A DNA stretch of 64,000 nucleotides from positions 62,001 through 126,000 of the forward strand of contig JAGXFQ010000007.1 of NCBI GenBank assembly GCA_024637145.1, given 5' to 3'. Both the position numbers and the translations under genes were made by a program. Each line of letters starts with the position of its first letter. Position 1 is the first letter of the stretch. Positions 23,762 through 32,517 of this stretch are shown here, piece by piece. Source of the stretch: Desulfobulbaceae bacterium (lineage in GTDB: Bacteria; Desulfobacterota; Desulfobulbia; Desulfobulbales; SURF-16). The notes below the pieces were generated by a model that did no database searches, was not told where the DNA came from, and saw only the letters and a program-made list of their open reading frames with translations.

Positions 23762-26179
23762 ATGCGAATGAAACAAAAGAGTGTGTTTTTCTCTCTGCTC
23801 CTGGCCGTGGCCCTTGTGCCTTTCCTTTCCACGGCAGGCTACGGTGCAGAAGCCCTTGATCCGCTCTCGGCGGAAAAACAAGCGGCTGCTGCCAACGCGT
23901 CGCTTACTGAGGCGGCGATAAAGGAGAAGATTGCTGTCCTGCAGACCAAGATTAAGGTCTTTCAAGATGCCGAAAACGATACGGTGGCCCAGTCTCTGGG
24001 CGTGAGTCTGGCCCAGCTCAAGGAGCGGACGGAAAAAGCCCAGGAGAGCCTGGCTTTTTATAATCGTCAACTTATGGCCTTGAAACGGGCCGAGGAGTTG
24101 GCCAGTGAAAAGAAGGCCCTGGAGGAGGCGGTTGCCTCGGGCGAGGCCTTTGAGCTGCCCCAGCTCCCTCCCTATTCCCTGCAGATTTATGACGAGACCA
24201 TAGCCCAGTTAAATGAGCGGAGCAGCGCCAAGGAGACGGCTCAGCTCTCCCTGGCGCTGCGCGACAAAATGGTCAAGAGGGCCAGGCAGCATCTTAAGGA
24301 GGTTGAGCAGCAACTCCGAGAGTTGAAGGTGGAGACGGCACCCGGCAAAGAGAATGGGGCGCGGCGTGCCCGCCAGGAGAAGATTGGTCTTGGTCAGGTG
24401 GGGCTTGAGCTGGCCCGGGCCCGTCTGGGCTATGAGGAGCTGGCCTATAAAAATGCCGGCACAGAGCTTGCCGTTGCCGAGATAAGGGCATCCGTGGCCG
24501 AGCAGAGGGTGAGTCGCCTTCAGGCTAATCTTCATTTCGATGCCGAAGATCTGGAGTCACAGCTGGCCAATATTGAGGAGAAAAAGGCGGAGTTGCAAGA
24601 GGCGGCCGATGATCTCCTTAAGAAATTACAGCAGACAGAGGCCCAGCTCCTCAGGGCCCAGAAGAGACTTGAAGAAGCAGGTGATGAGGGTGAAGAGTAT
24701 GCTGAGGCCAATGCTCAGGTGGCAGCCCTGCAGGCCTGGCGTCAGGCCTGCCAGCGCGGTCTGGAACAATATGAGGGCTCTCTGCAGCTTTTCAATTATC
24801 AGAAGGAGGTGTGGAAACAGCGCTATGCCTTGATCAGGGGAGATGCTGTTACTGCTGATCTGCACTTGTGGCGGCAGACTGCGGACTTCCAAAAGGAGCG
24901 GATCCAGCAGGCCCTGGCCCTGGAACAGAGCCAGCTGGTTAACCTCCATCTCCAGATCAGACAGGTGGAAAAACAGCTGGCCCAGGATGGTCTGAGTTGG
25001 GGCATGAAGGGCAATCTCAAGGAGCAGTTGGAGGCCTTGAAGGAATTGGCGGACTCCTCCCGGGCCTACCTCATCACCCTCAGTATCACCAGCCAGATGT
25101 CGTCGCGTTTTATTCATGAGGTGGATGCCGAGTTGGCGGAAAATGTTTTTCTGGACAAGATGGCGGTGCTGGCCTCACAGGTCCGGGCCGCCTGGAAGTT
25201 TGAGCTCTTGGTTCTCGATGATCAGGGGGTCACCGTGGGCAAGGTCACCATCGCCCTTTTTCTCCTGGTCTTCGGCATCATCCTGGCCGGTCATTTTGCG
25301 CACACCTTTCAAAGGTATGTCCTGAGGCGTACCCAATTGAGTGAGAGCGCCTCGGCCATCACCGAAAAACTCCTCTACTACACCACCCTTTGTGTTGTTG
25401 TGCTGGTCTCCATGCGGGTGGTGAGCATCCCGCTCACGGCCTTTGCCTTTCTGGGTGGTGCCCTGGCCATTGGTGTCGGTTTTGGCGGTCAGAAGATCAT
25501 CGGTAATTTCATCAGCGGCTTTATTCTCATGGCTGAACAGCCGGTTAAGGTGGGGGATCTCATCCAGATGGAGGAGGTTGTCGGCAAGATTGAAGAGATC
25601 GGCGCCCGTGCCACCCGGGTGCGCACCTTTGCCAATATCCATGTGCTGGTACCAAACAGCTATTTTCTTGAAAACAATATTGTCAATTGGACCCATAGCG
25701 ACAAGATCATCCGGGGTGAGGTGCAGGTGGGGGTTGCCTACGGCTCACCCACCACAGAGGTGCGCAAGGCCCTCATCCGGGCGATATGGGAACATGCAGA
25801 GACCCTGGATCATCCGAAGCCCTATGTGTTTTTTAACGAATTTGGCGATAACTCCCTGGTCTTTACCCTTTATTTCTGGATCAAGGTGCAGATTATCAAT
25901 GACAAGAAACGCATCGAAAGTGATCTCCGTTTTATCATTGATGACCTGTTCCGGGAGGCAGGCATTGTCATTGCCTTCCCTCAGCGGGATGTCCACCTCA
26001 ATATCTCAACACCTCTCAAGGTGGAGATGGTCACTGCTGCCGGGCAGCAGGGCCCCCATCCGGAGGGCGCAAACGCTGAAGGAGGGGGGCTGGAAGAGGA
26101 TGACAAGATGTCAGGCGAGATTTCTGCCGCTGGAGCAGAAGCTCAGGAGCCGGAAAACCCCGAGGGGAAAGATTCTTGA
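23762..26179 (+). CDS. MscS-family mechanosensitive channel with long periplasmic coiled coil
   Basis: An 805-residue channel subunit. A signal peptide (about residues 1-29, ending TAGYGAEA) is followed by some 450 residues of heptad-rich, Gln/Glu/Lys-rich coiled coil, predicted to be periplasmic as in MscK-type proteins. Transmembrane helices follow (VTIALFLLVFGIILAGHF and later). The MscS pore segment AFLGGALAIGVGFGGQKII is at about 560-578, then the beta domain VGDLIQMEEVVGKIEEIG and the C-terminal cage. The last 45 residues are acidic and disordered. AGGA precedes the ATG at 23762. The protein should release solutes on hypo-osmotic shock. Confidence 0.93.
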   Translation: MRMKQKSVFFSLLLAVALVPFLSTAGYGAEALDPLSAEKQAAAANASLTEAAIKEKIAVLQTKIKVFQDAENDTVAQSLGVSLAQLKERTEKAQESLAFYNRQLMALKRAEELASEKKALEEAVASGEAFELPQLPPYSLQIYDETIAQLNERSSAKETAQLSLALRDKMVKRARQHLKEVEQQLRELKVETAPGKENGARRARQEKIGLGQVGLELARARLGYEELAYKNAGTELAVAEIRASVAEQRVSRLQANLHFDAEDLESQLANIEEKKAELQEAADDLLKKLQQTEAQLLRAQKRLEEAGDEGEEYAEANAQVAALQAWRQACQRGLEQYEGSLQLFNYQKEVWKQRYALIRGDAVTADLHLWRQTADFQKERIQQALALEQSQLVNLHLQIRQVEKQLAQDGLSWGMKGNLKEQLEALKELADSSRAYLITLSITSQMSSRFIHEVDAELAENVFLDKMAVLASQVRAAWKFELLVLDDQGVTVGKVTIALFLLVFGIILAGHFAHTFQRYVLRRTQLSESASAITEKLLYYTTLCVVVLVSMRVVSIPLTAFAFLGGALAIGVGFGGQKIIGNFISGFILMAEQPVKVGDLIQMEEVVGKIEEIGARATRVRTFANIHVLVPNSYFLENNIVNWTHSDKIIRGEVQVGVAYGSPTTEVRKALIRAIWEHAETLDHPKPYVFFNEFGDNSLVFTLYFWIKVQIINDKKRIESDLRFIIDDLFREAGIVIAFPQRDVHLNISTPLKVEMVTAAGQQGPHPEGANAEGGGLEEDDKMSGEISAAGAEAQEPENPEGKDS

Positions 26180-26213
26180 GCCAAGGAGAGGGGTAAAGGG
26201 GATACACCGGTAA

Positions 26214-26267
26214 CCGACAAACAACAAAGGGTAGCTGCCAATGCAGCCCCCCTTTGTTGTTTGTCGG
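26214..26267. terminator. Long nested hairpin between convergent genes
   Basis: An 18-bp perfect stem (CCGACAAACAACAAAGGG and its complement) encloses a second hairpin, GCTGC-CAAT-GCAGC. It separates mscS from the convergent Hsp20 genes and likely ends transcripts from both sides, although no U-tract follows. Confidence 0.65.
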
Positions 26268-26294
26268 GATGGCCTTTCCTGCTCTCTTTCCTGC

Positions 26295-26681
26295 TTAACC
26301 GGCCTGGACCGTGATCTGGCGAGGTTTCACGGTCTCTGACTTGGGAAGGTGGAGGCTGAGGACGCCGTTGTCCATAATCGCCTTGACCTTGTCGGTGTCG
26401 ATGCCCTGGGGCACGGAAAAAACGCGCTCATATTCCACGTCGCCAAATTCTTCAAACTGGAGCACCCCTTCTCCGGCTAAGAGCCGGGGGGCCTTGATGG
26501 TGAGCCGGCCATTTTCCAGGTTGATGGCAATGGCATCTTTGGTGACCCCTGGCATGTCGGCAAAAAGCAGGATCTCGTCATCGTTCTCGTAGATGTCGAC
26601 ACTGGGGATGACTGTGGGAGCCATCCGGCGGCGTGCAGGTGTTTGCTCCTGACGTTTGGCAACTTCTGTTTTGTCACTCAT
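26295..26681 (-). CDS. Hsp20/alpha-crystallin small heat-shock protein (second of pair)
   Basis: A 128-residue ATP-independent holdase chaperone. The alpha-crystallin domain spans about 30-122: PSVDIYENDDEILLFADMPG, the INLENGRLTIKA strand pair and the A-x-x-x-n-G-V-L motif as AIMDNGVLSLHLPK. The N-terminal arm is short and basic. The ATG at 26681 follows GAGGAG; the upstream open frame is not used. It lies 37 bp after the first Hsp20 gene, so both are transcribed from the promoter at 27299-27327. Divergent arms of the two proteins suggest mixed oligomers or different clients. Confidence 0.95.
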   Translation of the reverse strand: MSDKTEVAKRQEQTPARRRMAPTVIPSVDIYENDDEILLFADMPGVTKDAIAINLENGRLTIKAPRLLAGEGVLQFEEFGDVEYERVFSVPQGIDTDKVKAIMDNGVLSLHLPKSETVKPRQITVQAG

Positions 26682-26718
26682 GGGAAATCTCCTCTGATTT
26701 TCGGGCGTGTGGCGCGGG

Positions 26719-27177
26719 TTAACTGATGGTGATTCTCTTGATCTTGGCACTCTTGGCCTTGGGGAGGCGGAGGGTGAGAATGCCGTCTTTCAGTTTGGCC
26801 TCAACTTTGCTGCTGTCGATCTCCGCCGGCAGGGTCAGGCTGCGGGAAAAAAAGGTCTCTCCTCCTCTTTCCAGCCGGTGGGCGGCATAGCCTTCCGGGG
26901 CTTTTTCCTGGCGGCTGCCGCTTATCTCCAGATAATTTCCCTGTATTTTGATATTGATCTCATCCTTGCCAAGGCCGGGTACGGCGGCTTTGAGCAACAG
27001 ATGGTCATCGGCGTCGTAGAGATTGGTGCGCGGCAGGTTGCTGACGGCGGACCAGCCGCTGCTTAACCCCCATGGCGGCTCAAAATCACTAAAAAGCCTG
27101 TTTGCCATGCCCATGCGATTGCGGAGAAGATCCATGGCGCTAAAAATCTGGTCAAAATCGTTCCATCGTGCCGACAT
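26719..27177 (-). CDS. Hsp20/alpha-crystallin small heat-shock protein (first of pair)
   Basis: A 152-residue small heat-shock protein. The N-terminal arm (MSARWNDFDQIFSAMDLLRN) is amphipathic and hydrophobic, as in oligomer-forming family members. The alpha-crystallin domain covers about 48-145, with NLYDADDHLLLKAAVPGLGK and the AKLKDGILTLRLPK hallmark. AAGGAGG lies 8 bases before the ATG. It has a good sigma-70-type promoter upstream, and no clear sigma-32 or CIRCE element is seen. Confidence 0.96.
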   Translation of the reverse strand: MSARWNDFDQIFSAMDLLRNRMGMANRLFSDFEPPWGLSSGWSAVSNLPRTNLYDADDHLLLKAAVPGLGKDEINIKIQGNYLEISGSRQEKAPEGYAAHRLERGGETFFSRSLTLPAEIDSSKVEAKLKDGILTLRLPKAKSAKIKRITIS

Positions 27178-27298
27178 TGCCCTACCTCCTTTACCTGTAA
27201 TGATTCATTGTGAAACCAAGTTGTTACTACTGGTTTGCAAAGGGCTCTCTTGCTGTTAAGCTGTTGAAATAGTAGGCTTATTCTTCTTTGCTGTATGT

Positions 27299-27327
27299 AG
27301 TGTAAGTCCTGATATTTTTCATGTCAA
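27299..27327 (-). promoter_or_regulatory. Sigma-70-type promoter of the hsp20 operon
   Basis: On the minus strand TTGACA is followed after 17 bases by TACACT. The -35 is perfect and the -10 has four of six matches. It lies about 120 bases upstream of the first Hsp20 ATG. The remaining part of 27178-27564 shows no gene. Confidence 0.6.
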
Positions 27328-27564
27328 GACAGGGCGTTTTTTTTTCAAGAAGCGCTCGTTTCGGGCCATAACAGGTGGGGGAAATATTTTTTCAAGGAGG
27401 GCCGCTCGCAGAGCAAGCTGGCTGGGCGGGTAAAAAAAAATTCTAAGGCCTTGCCACGGAGCCCTCTTTTCCGGTACAATTTTCGCCTTGGCCCTGGCAG
27501 CGCGGGCTGGGCCCATCGTCATCTCTATGGTTTCCATTATCCCTGCGATAAAAGGTGAGTATCT

Positions 27565-28119
27565 ATGCTTGACAGGACGAAATGCACTTTGTTTTCCGGC
27601 GGCCATCGCGGCGTGGAAAGCGCCTTTGGCGAAATGGCTGAAAAGTGGGGGGTTAAAGAGGTTAATTATTCCTTCATGGGCCACAAGGTGGAGCGCAACC
27701 GCAATATCCACAACCTCTCCGATGAGGAACTGGATCGCGGCGATATCTCCATGGAACTTGCCTCCAAGATGATGAACCGGACCTATTATGAGAAGAGAAA
27801 GATCAGAAGGGTGCTGCAACTCATTTTTCATATGGTCAATTCCGGTCACCAGGTCTTTGTGGTGGGGACCATCCTGCCCGACAACACGGTAAAGGGCGGC
27901 ACGGGCTGGGCCGTGGAACTGGCCAAGCTTTTTCACCGGCCCGTGGCGGTTTTTGATCAGGAGAACAAGCAGTGGTACTCCTGGCAGAACGGTAAGTGGC
28001 AGGAGGAGCAGGCCCAGATCCGTCATGAGACCTTTTGCGCCTCAGGCACCCGCGATCTGACCCCGGAGGGTAGGCAAGCCATTGAGCAGCTTTTTGTCGA
28101 TGCCTTTGGAACTCCGTAG
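27565..28119 (+). CDS. SLOG-like Rossmann-fold protein of unknown function
   Basis: A 184-residue protein. The opening TLFSGGHRGVESAFGEMAEKWG resembles the ISGGARGVDS nucleotide-binding loop of SLOG/DprA-like and DUF2493-type proteins, and VFVVGTILPDNTVKGGTGWA gives a second glycine-rich loop, followed by a LFHRPVAVFDQ strand, all fitting a Rossmann-type ligand-binding fold. Such folds bind nucleotides or nucleotide-derived signals. No partner effector gene is adjacent. The ATG follows AAAGGTGAG. A terminator at 28190 ends the unit. Confidence 0.65.
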   Translation: MLDRTKCTLFSGGHRGVESAFGEMAEKWGVKEVNYSFMGHKVERNRNIHNLSDEELDRGDISMELASKMMNRTYYEKRKIRRVLQLIFHMVNSGHQVFVVGTILPDNTVKGGTGWAVELAKLFHRPVAVFDQENKQWYSWQNGKWQEEQAQIRHETFCASGTRDLTPEGRQAIEQLFVDAFGTP

Positions 28120-28127
28120 TTTTCTTC

Positions 28128-28156
28128 TTGACACTACCCCTCTTTAGCGGTATCTT
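28128..28156 (+). promoter_or_regulatory. Strong candidate promoter ahead of fusA
   Basis: TTGACA and TATCTT are separated by exactly 17 bases and read towards fusA. Transcription would begin near 28163, upstream of the terminator-like hairpin at 28190-28214. Confidence 0.5.
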
Positions 28157-28189
28157 GTTTCGCTTTCTAACCTCTGTACATGCGATAAT

Positions 28190-28214
28190 GGCCCGTTTTT
28201 GCGGGCCGTTTTTT
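28190..28214 (+). terminator. Intrinsic terminator or attenuator in the fusA leader
   Basis: GGCCCG/CGGGCC with a TTTTTG loop is followed by GTTTTTT. It can end transcripts of the SLOG-like gene, but it also lies downstream of the candidate fusA promoter. Confidence 0.75.
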
Positions 28215-28317
28215 ATATGGCCCGGGATTCTTTTCCAGCCTATTTTTCTCTGTTTCTACAAACGCTGATTTGTCCAAGTCAGCAGCGTAATAACGGTATT
28301 ACGACGAGGATGTACCA

Positions 28318-30408
28318 ATGCTATCAGATCTCAACAAAGTCAGGAATATAGGCATCTCGGCCCATATTGATTCTGGAAAAACCACCCTTACCGAGCGGAT
28401 CTTGTTTTATACCGACCGCATCCACGCCATCCATGAGGTGCGTGGTAAAGACGGCGTCGGCGCCACCATGGACTCCATGGAGCTGGAAAAGGAGCGCGGC
28501 ATCACCATCCAGTCCGCTGCCACCTTCACGAGCTGGAAAGAGTATGATGTCAATATCATCGACACCCCCGGTCATGTGGACTTTACCGTTGAGGTTGAGC
28601 GCGCCCTGCGTGTGCTTGACGGCGCGGTTCTGGTTCTTTGTTCCGTTGGCGGTGTGCAGTCCCAGTCCATCACCGTAAACCGCCAGATGACGCGCTATAA
28701 TGTGCCCCGGGTGGTTTTTGTCAACAAATGTGATCGTACCGGTGCCAACCCCAATCGTGTGACAAATCAGCTCCGGGAAAAACTGGCCCTCAATGCTGTG
28801 CACATGCAGCTGCCCATGGGTCTTGAAGGTAACATGGAAGGGGTCATTGATCTGGTGACCATGAAGGCCCTCTTTTTTGAAGGCGATAGCGGTGAAAAGG
28901 TCCGGGAGGCAGATATTCCGGCCAAGTATCAGGACGATGCCGCTGCCCTGCGGGAGGAGCTCCTTGATGCTGCTTCCATGTTTGACGATGAGCTCATGGA
29001 GGCCATTCTTGAGGGCGAGCCCACTGTGGCCATGATCAAGCGGGCCATCCGCCAGGGCACCCTGGCTCTGGAGCTTGTGCCGGTCTTCATTGGCACGGCT
29101 TTCAAGAATAAAGGTGTCCAGCCCCTCCTGGACGGCGTTATCGATTACCTGCCCAGCCCCCTGGATGTTGAGAATATTGCCCTGAATCTTGATGATGGCG
29201 AGGCCGAGATCAAGGTCTCCAACCAGATCAAGGATCCTCTGGTGGCCCTGGCCTTCAAACTTGAGGATGGCCGCTACGGTCAGCTCACCTATATCCGCGT
29301 TTATCAGGGGATGCTGAAGAAGGGAGACTCCATTTTCAATACCCGCACCGGTAAAAAGGTGAAGGTGGGTCGTCTGGTGCGCATGCATTCCAGCGAGATG
29401 GAGGAGATTGAAGATACCGGGGCCGGCGATATTGTTGCCCTCTTCGGTGTTGATTGCGCCTCCGGCGATACCTTCTGCTCAAGCGATATCAACTACTCCA
29501 TGACCTCCATGCATATCCCGGCCCCGGTTATCTCCTTGTTCATCAGGCCGGTGGATAATAAGGCCCAAGTTAATATGTCCAAGGCCCTTAACCGCTTCAC
29601 CAAGGAAGACCCCACCTTCAAGACCTTTGTGGATGAAGAGACCAATGAGACCATCATCCAGGGTATGGGTGAATTGCACCTGGAAGTCTATATCGAGCGG
29701 ATGAAGCGCGAATATCAGGCCGAGGTTGAGGTGGGGGCGCCGCAGGTTGCCTACCGCGAGGCCATTACCAAGCGCGCCGAATTCGACTACACCCACAAGA
29801 AACAGTCTGGCGGCTCCGGCCAGTTTGCCCGGGTTGCCGGGTATATGGAACCCCTGGAGGATGACAGCGAAGTGAACTTCGAATTTGTCGATAAAATCGT
29901 CGGGGGCTCTATTCCCCGCGAGTTTATCTCCTCCTGCGAGAAGGGCTTCAGTAAGTCCATGGCAAAAGGTTCTCTGGCCGAGGCACCCATCACCAATGTG
30001 CGCTGCCTGATCAATGACGGTAGCTTCCATGCGGTTGATTCCTCTGATGTGGCCTTCCAGCTTGCGGCCCAGGGCGCTTTCCGTCAGGGCTACATGAAGG
30101 CCGGTCCGGTTCTGATGGAACCCATTATGAAGGTTGCCGTGGAAGGACCCACGGAGTTTCAGGGTGCCATCATGGGCAGCATCAACCAGCGCCGCGGTAT
30201 TATCCAAGGTACCACTGAGGAGGCCGCCTACACCGTGGTGGAGGCGGAGGTTCCCCTGTCGGAGATGTTCGGATACTCCACGGTTCTGCGTTCCCTGACC
30301 CAGGGCAAGGCCGAGTTCACCATGGAGTTCGCCAATTACCGTCCTGTACCCAAGAGTATTGCCGATGAAGTGGTGAGTGACATTGCCAAGAAAAAAGCTA
30401 AAAAATAA
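28318..30408 (+). CDS. fusA: Elongation factor G
   Basis: A 696-residue translational GTPase that drives ribosomal translocation and, with RRF, ribosome recycling. The G1 box is AHIDSGKTT at about 16-24, switch II carries DTPGHVDF, the NKCDRTG box follows, and domains II-V are complete through [20 protein letters not shown]. The [10 protein letters not shown] segment in switch I and the [10 protein letters not shown] motif are standard. It is not in a str operon with rpsL, rpsG and tuf, so it may be a second EF-G copy or a separated sole copy. GAGGATG precedes the ATG. Confidence 0.97.
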   Translation: MLSDLNKVRNIGISAHIDSGKTTLTERILFYTDRIHAIHEVRGKDGVGATMDSMELEKERGITIQSAATFTSWKEYDVNIIDTPGHVDFTVEVERALRVLDGAVLVLCSVGGVQSQSITVNRQMTRYNVPRVVFVNKCDRTGANPNRVTNQLREKLALNAVHMQLPMGLEGNMEGVIDLVTMKALFFEGDSGEKVREADIPAKYQDDAAALREELLDAASMFDDELMEAILEGEPTVAMIKRAIRQGTLALELVPVFIGTAFKNKGVQPLLDGVIDYLPSPLDVENIALNLDDGEAEIKVSNQIKDPLVALAFKLEDGRYGQLTYIRVYQGMLKKGDSIFNTRTGKKVKVGRLVRMHSSEMEEIEDTGAGDIVALFGVDCASGDTFCSSDINYSMTSMHIPAPVISLFIRPVDNKAQVNMSKALNRFTKEDPTFKTFVDEETNETIIQGMGELHLEVYIERMKREYQAEVEVGAPQVAYREAITKRAEFDYTHKKQSGGSGQFARVAGYMEPLEDDSEVNFEFVDKIVGGSIPREFISSCEKGFSKSMAKGSLAEAPITNVRCLINDGSFHAVDSSDVAFQLAAQGAFRQGYMKAGPVLMEPIMKVAVEGPTEFQGAIMGSINQRRGIIQGTTEEAAYTVVEAEVPLSEMFGYSTVLRSLTQGKAEFTMEFANYRPVPKSIADEVVSDIAKKKAKK

Positions 30409-30480
30409 ATAAAAAAGAGCCGGGAGTAGGGGTTTAATCCTGAGCCCTGGTGTCATCTTTTTTCTCTCTTTTATGGTGTA

Positions 30481-30517
30481 CAAAGCCCGACTTCAGGATT
30501 ACTGTAGTTGGGCTTTG
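30481..30517 (+). terminator. Hairpin after fusA
   Basis: CAAAGCCCGACT pairs with AGTTGGGCTTTG (one G-T pair), followed by TTGTTGTG. A likely terminator of fusA. Confidence 0.55.
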
Positions 30518-30560
30518 TTGTGTCCGGAGCTTTTTCTCTGATAGGGATTTGAAAAAGAAT

Positions 30561-30848
30561 ATGACGAAATGCCTTGAGTATGTGCAGCACTATCCCCTGG
30601 TCCTGCTCCTCCTGGCTGGACTCTTTCTGCTGGCCTGCTGGCGGAGTGAGGAGGTGCGGGCCTGGGTGCTGCGCCTGCTGGTCTTGCTGCTGGTTTTGAC
30701 GCTCCTCTTTTTTGTCTATCAGAAGTATAACCATCTGCTGCCCTCGTCCCACCAGGCGCCCGCTTGCCGCGATGACCGTCTGCTCCCCGAAGAGCATGCG
30801 GGTAAAAAATATTATCAAGACCCTGCAGAGCGTCTCAGGCAAAGGTGA
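30561..30848 (+). CDS. Small membrane protein, 95 residues
   Basis: Not recognised. It has two hydrophobic segments, about 12-25 (LVLLLLAGLFLLAC) and 34-52 (VLRLLVLLLVLTLLFFVYQ), followed by a polar tail with CRDDRLLPEEHAGKKYYQDP. It is probably an inner-membrane hairpin with the tail in the cytoplasm. No strong ribosome site is seen before the ATG at 30561, and the frame is open further upstream. It lies between fusA and the P-loop gene, all in one direction. Confidence 0.6.
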   Translation: MTKCLEYVQHYPLVLLLLAGLFLLACWRSEEVRAWVLRLLVLLLVLTLLFFVYQKYNHLLPSSHQAPACRDDRLLPEEHAGKKYYQDPAERLRQR

Positions 30849-30903
30849 GGCGCTGCCTTCTCTTTAGATAGATAATCTTTATTATTCTCCTCGGTATCTC
30901 GCC

Positions 30904-31557
30904 ATGAAGCGTCAAGAACTCATCAAGACAAGCCCCTTACGGCTCCTCTCTCCTGTGGACTGCGGCCAGGTTGCCGGACGACATCTGGCACTGGTCAAGG
31001 CCCCGGCAGGTACGGGTAAGACCGCTATCTTGGTGCAGATCGCCCTGGATACGCTGCTGCGTGGCGAGCAGGTGGTTCATGTCGGCATCAATGACACCCT
31101 GGACAAGATTAAGCTCTGGTATGGCGAGGTCTTTGCTACCCTGGCCCGCCAGGTAAATCTGGTCAATGCCACCCGGGTGGAGAGTGAGATTATGGGTCAT
31201 CGCCTCCTCATGACCTTTATGGCCGACAACTTCACGCCCCTGCGGCTGGCCCAGCGCCTTGAAGCCTTGGGTAGACACCATATTTCCCTGCCTGCCTGCC
31301 TGGTGATAGACGGCCTGGTGGCTGAGCCCGGAATATATATGGAGCTCCAAGGCTATGCCCGAAAGCGCAATCTCACCATCTGGCTCTCCTGTCCAGAGGG
31401 CCCAGCCCCGGCCGATCAGCTGGCAGATACCCTTCTTGAACTGCAGACCTCCCCTGAGGGCGTCACCAGCCTGGTGGTGGTCAAAGACGACACCGGCTAT
31501 GCCCGGCCCGGCGCTGCCATGACCCTGGATGCCCAGGCCCTGAATCTTTGTCGTTAG
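30904..31557 (+). CDS. P-loop NTPase-like protein of unknown function
   Basis: A 217-residue protein with a good Walker A motif, KAPAGTGKTA (about 37-46), after an N-terminal MKRQELIKTSPLRLLSP segment. A candidate Walker B strand is ACLVIDGLV near 133-141. The fold suggests a RecA/KaiC-like ATPase core without extra domains. It ends 12 bp before hisA, so the two are likely co-transcribed; nothing else links it to histidine synthesis. Other members of this type in anaerobes are annotated only as cytoplasmic proteins. Confidence 0.7.
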   Translation: MKRQELIKTSPLRLLSPVDCGQVAGRHLALVKAPAGTGKTAILVQIALDTLLRGEQVVHVGINDTLDKIKLWYGEVFATLARQVNLVNATRVESEIMGHRLLMTFMADNFTPLRLAQRLEALGRHHISLPACLVIDGLVAEPGIYMELQGYARKRNLTIWLSCPEGPAPADQLADTLLELQTSPEGVTSLVVVKDDTGYARPGAAMTLDAQALNLCR

Positions 31558-31569
31558 GATATTGCTGTC

Positions 31570-32343
31570 ATGAAATTTCGTCCCTGTATTGATCTCCATA
31601 ACGGCTGTGTCAAACAGATTGTCGGCTCCACCCTCTCTGACACCTCTGCCACAAGCCTTAAGACCAACTTCGCCTCCAGCCATGCCGCTGCCTATTATGC
31701 CGAGATGTACAGGCGCGATGGCCTCACGGGCGGCCATGTCATCATGCTGGGGCCGGGCAACGTGGAGGCCGCCACCCAGGCCCTGGCCGCCTACCCGGGC
31801 GGCCTGCAGATCGGTGGGGGCATCACCACGGAAAACAGCAGTATCTGGCTGACCAGGGGGGCCAGTGCGGTTATTGTCACCTCCTATGTCTTCAAGGACG
31901 GGATGATCCATGAAGAGCGCCTGCGCAGCCTTACCCGGGAGGTGGGCCGGGAGCATCTGGTTCTGGATCTTTCCTGTCGCAAAAAGGGGGATGATTATTA
32001 TATCGTCACAGACCGCTGGCAGCACTTCACGGATGTCATTATCAATAAGGAGTCCCTGGACTATTTTAGTGCTTTTTGCTCTGAATTTTTGATCCATGCC
32101 GTGGATGTGGAGGGTAAATGCGCCGGCATCGAGGCCGAGCTCACGGAAAAACTTGGGGCCTGGACACCGTTGCCCACCACCTATGCCGGCGGCGTCAAAA
32201 ATATTGGCGATATGGAGCGGATTCTCCAGCTGGGCAAGGGGAAACTCGATGCCACCGTGGGGAGCGCCCTGGATATCTTTGGCGGCACCACCATGACCTA
32301 TGCCGAAGCCGTGGCCTTCCACCGCAGCCAGTGCTGCCCCTGA
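31570..32343 (+). CDS. hisA: ProFAR isomerase of the eukaryotic (His6/HISN3) type
   Basis: A 257-residue TIM-barrel isomerase for step 4 of histidine synthesis (ProFAR to PRFAR). It is not the usual bacterial HisA: it has the hallmark blocks of the yeast His6 and plant HISN3 group, namely CIDLHNGCVKQIVGSTL, KTNFASSHAAAYYAEMY, LQIGGGIT, VIVTSYVF, LDLSCRKKG, FLIHAVDVEGKCAGIE, YAGGVKNIGD and GSALDIFGGT. The catalytic Asp8 and a mid-barrel Asp in LDLSCR are present. No other his gene is in the window. The group is known in some bacteria, so transfer or ancient retention is possible. Confidence 0.93.
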   Translation: MKFRPCIDLHNGCVKQIVGSTLSDTSATSLKTNFASSHAAAYYAEMYRRDGLTGGHVIMLGPGNVEAATQALAAYPGGLQIGGGITTENSSIWLTRGASAVIVTSYVFKDGMIHEERLRSLTREVGREHLVLDLSCRKKGDDYYIVTDRWQHFTDVIINKESLDYFSAFCSEFLIHAVDVEGKCAGIEAELTEKLGAWTPLPTTYAGGVKNIGDMERILQLGKGKLDATVGSALDIFGGTTMTYAEAVAFHRSQCCP

Positions 32344-32517
32344 CCGTCCGGTTTACGGGGGCAGCCCTTCTTGTTGTCTATTGCCTTTTTTGTCTGGACC
32401 TTGCCGCCATCACAAAAGGCCTGCCGAACATGAGGTAACTCTGCGCCCTTCTTTTTTCGGGCGCTTTCTGGTGCCTTGCTTGGGCAAAAGAGAAAAGATA
32501 TCTCCTTGGGCGCTATC

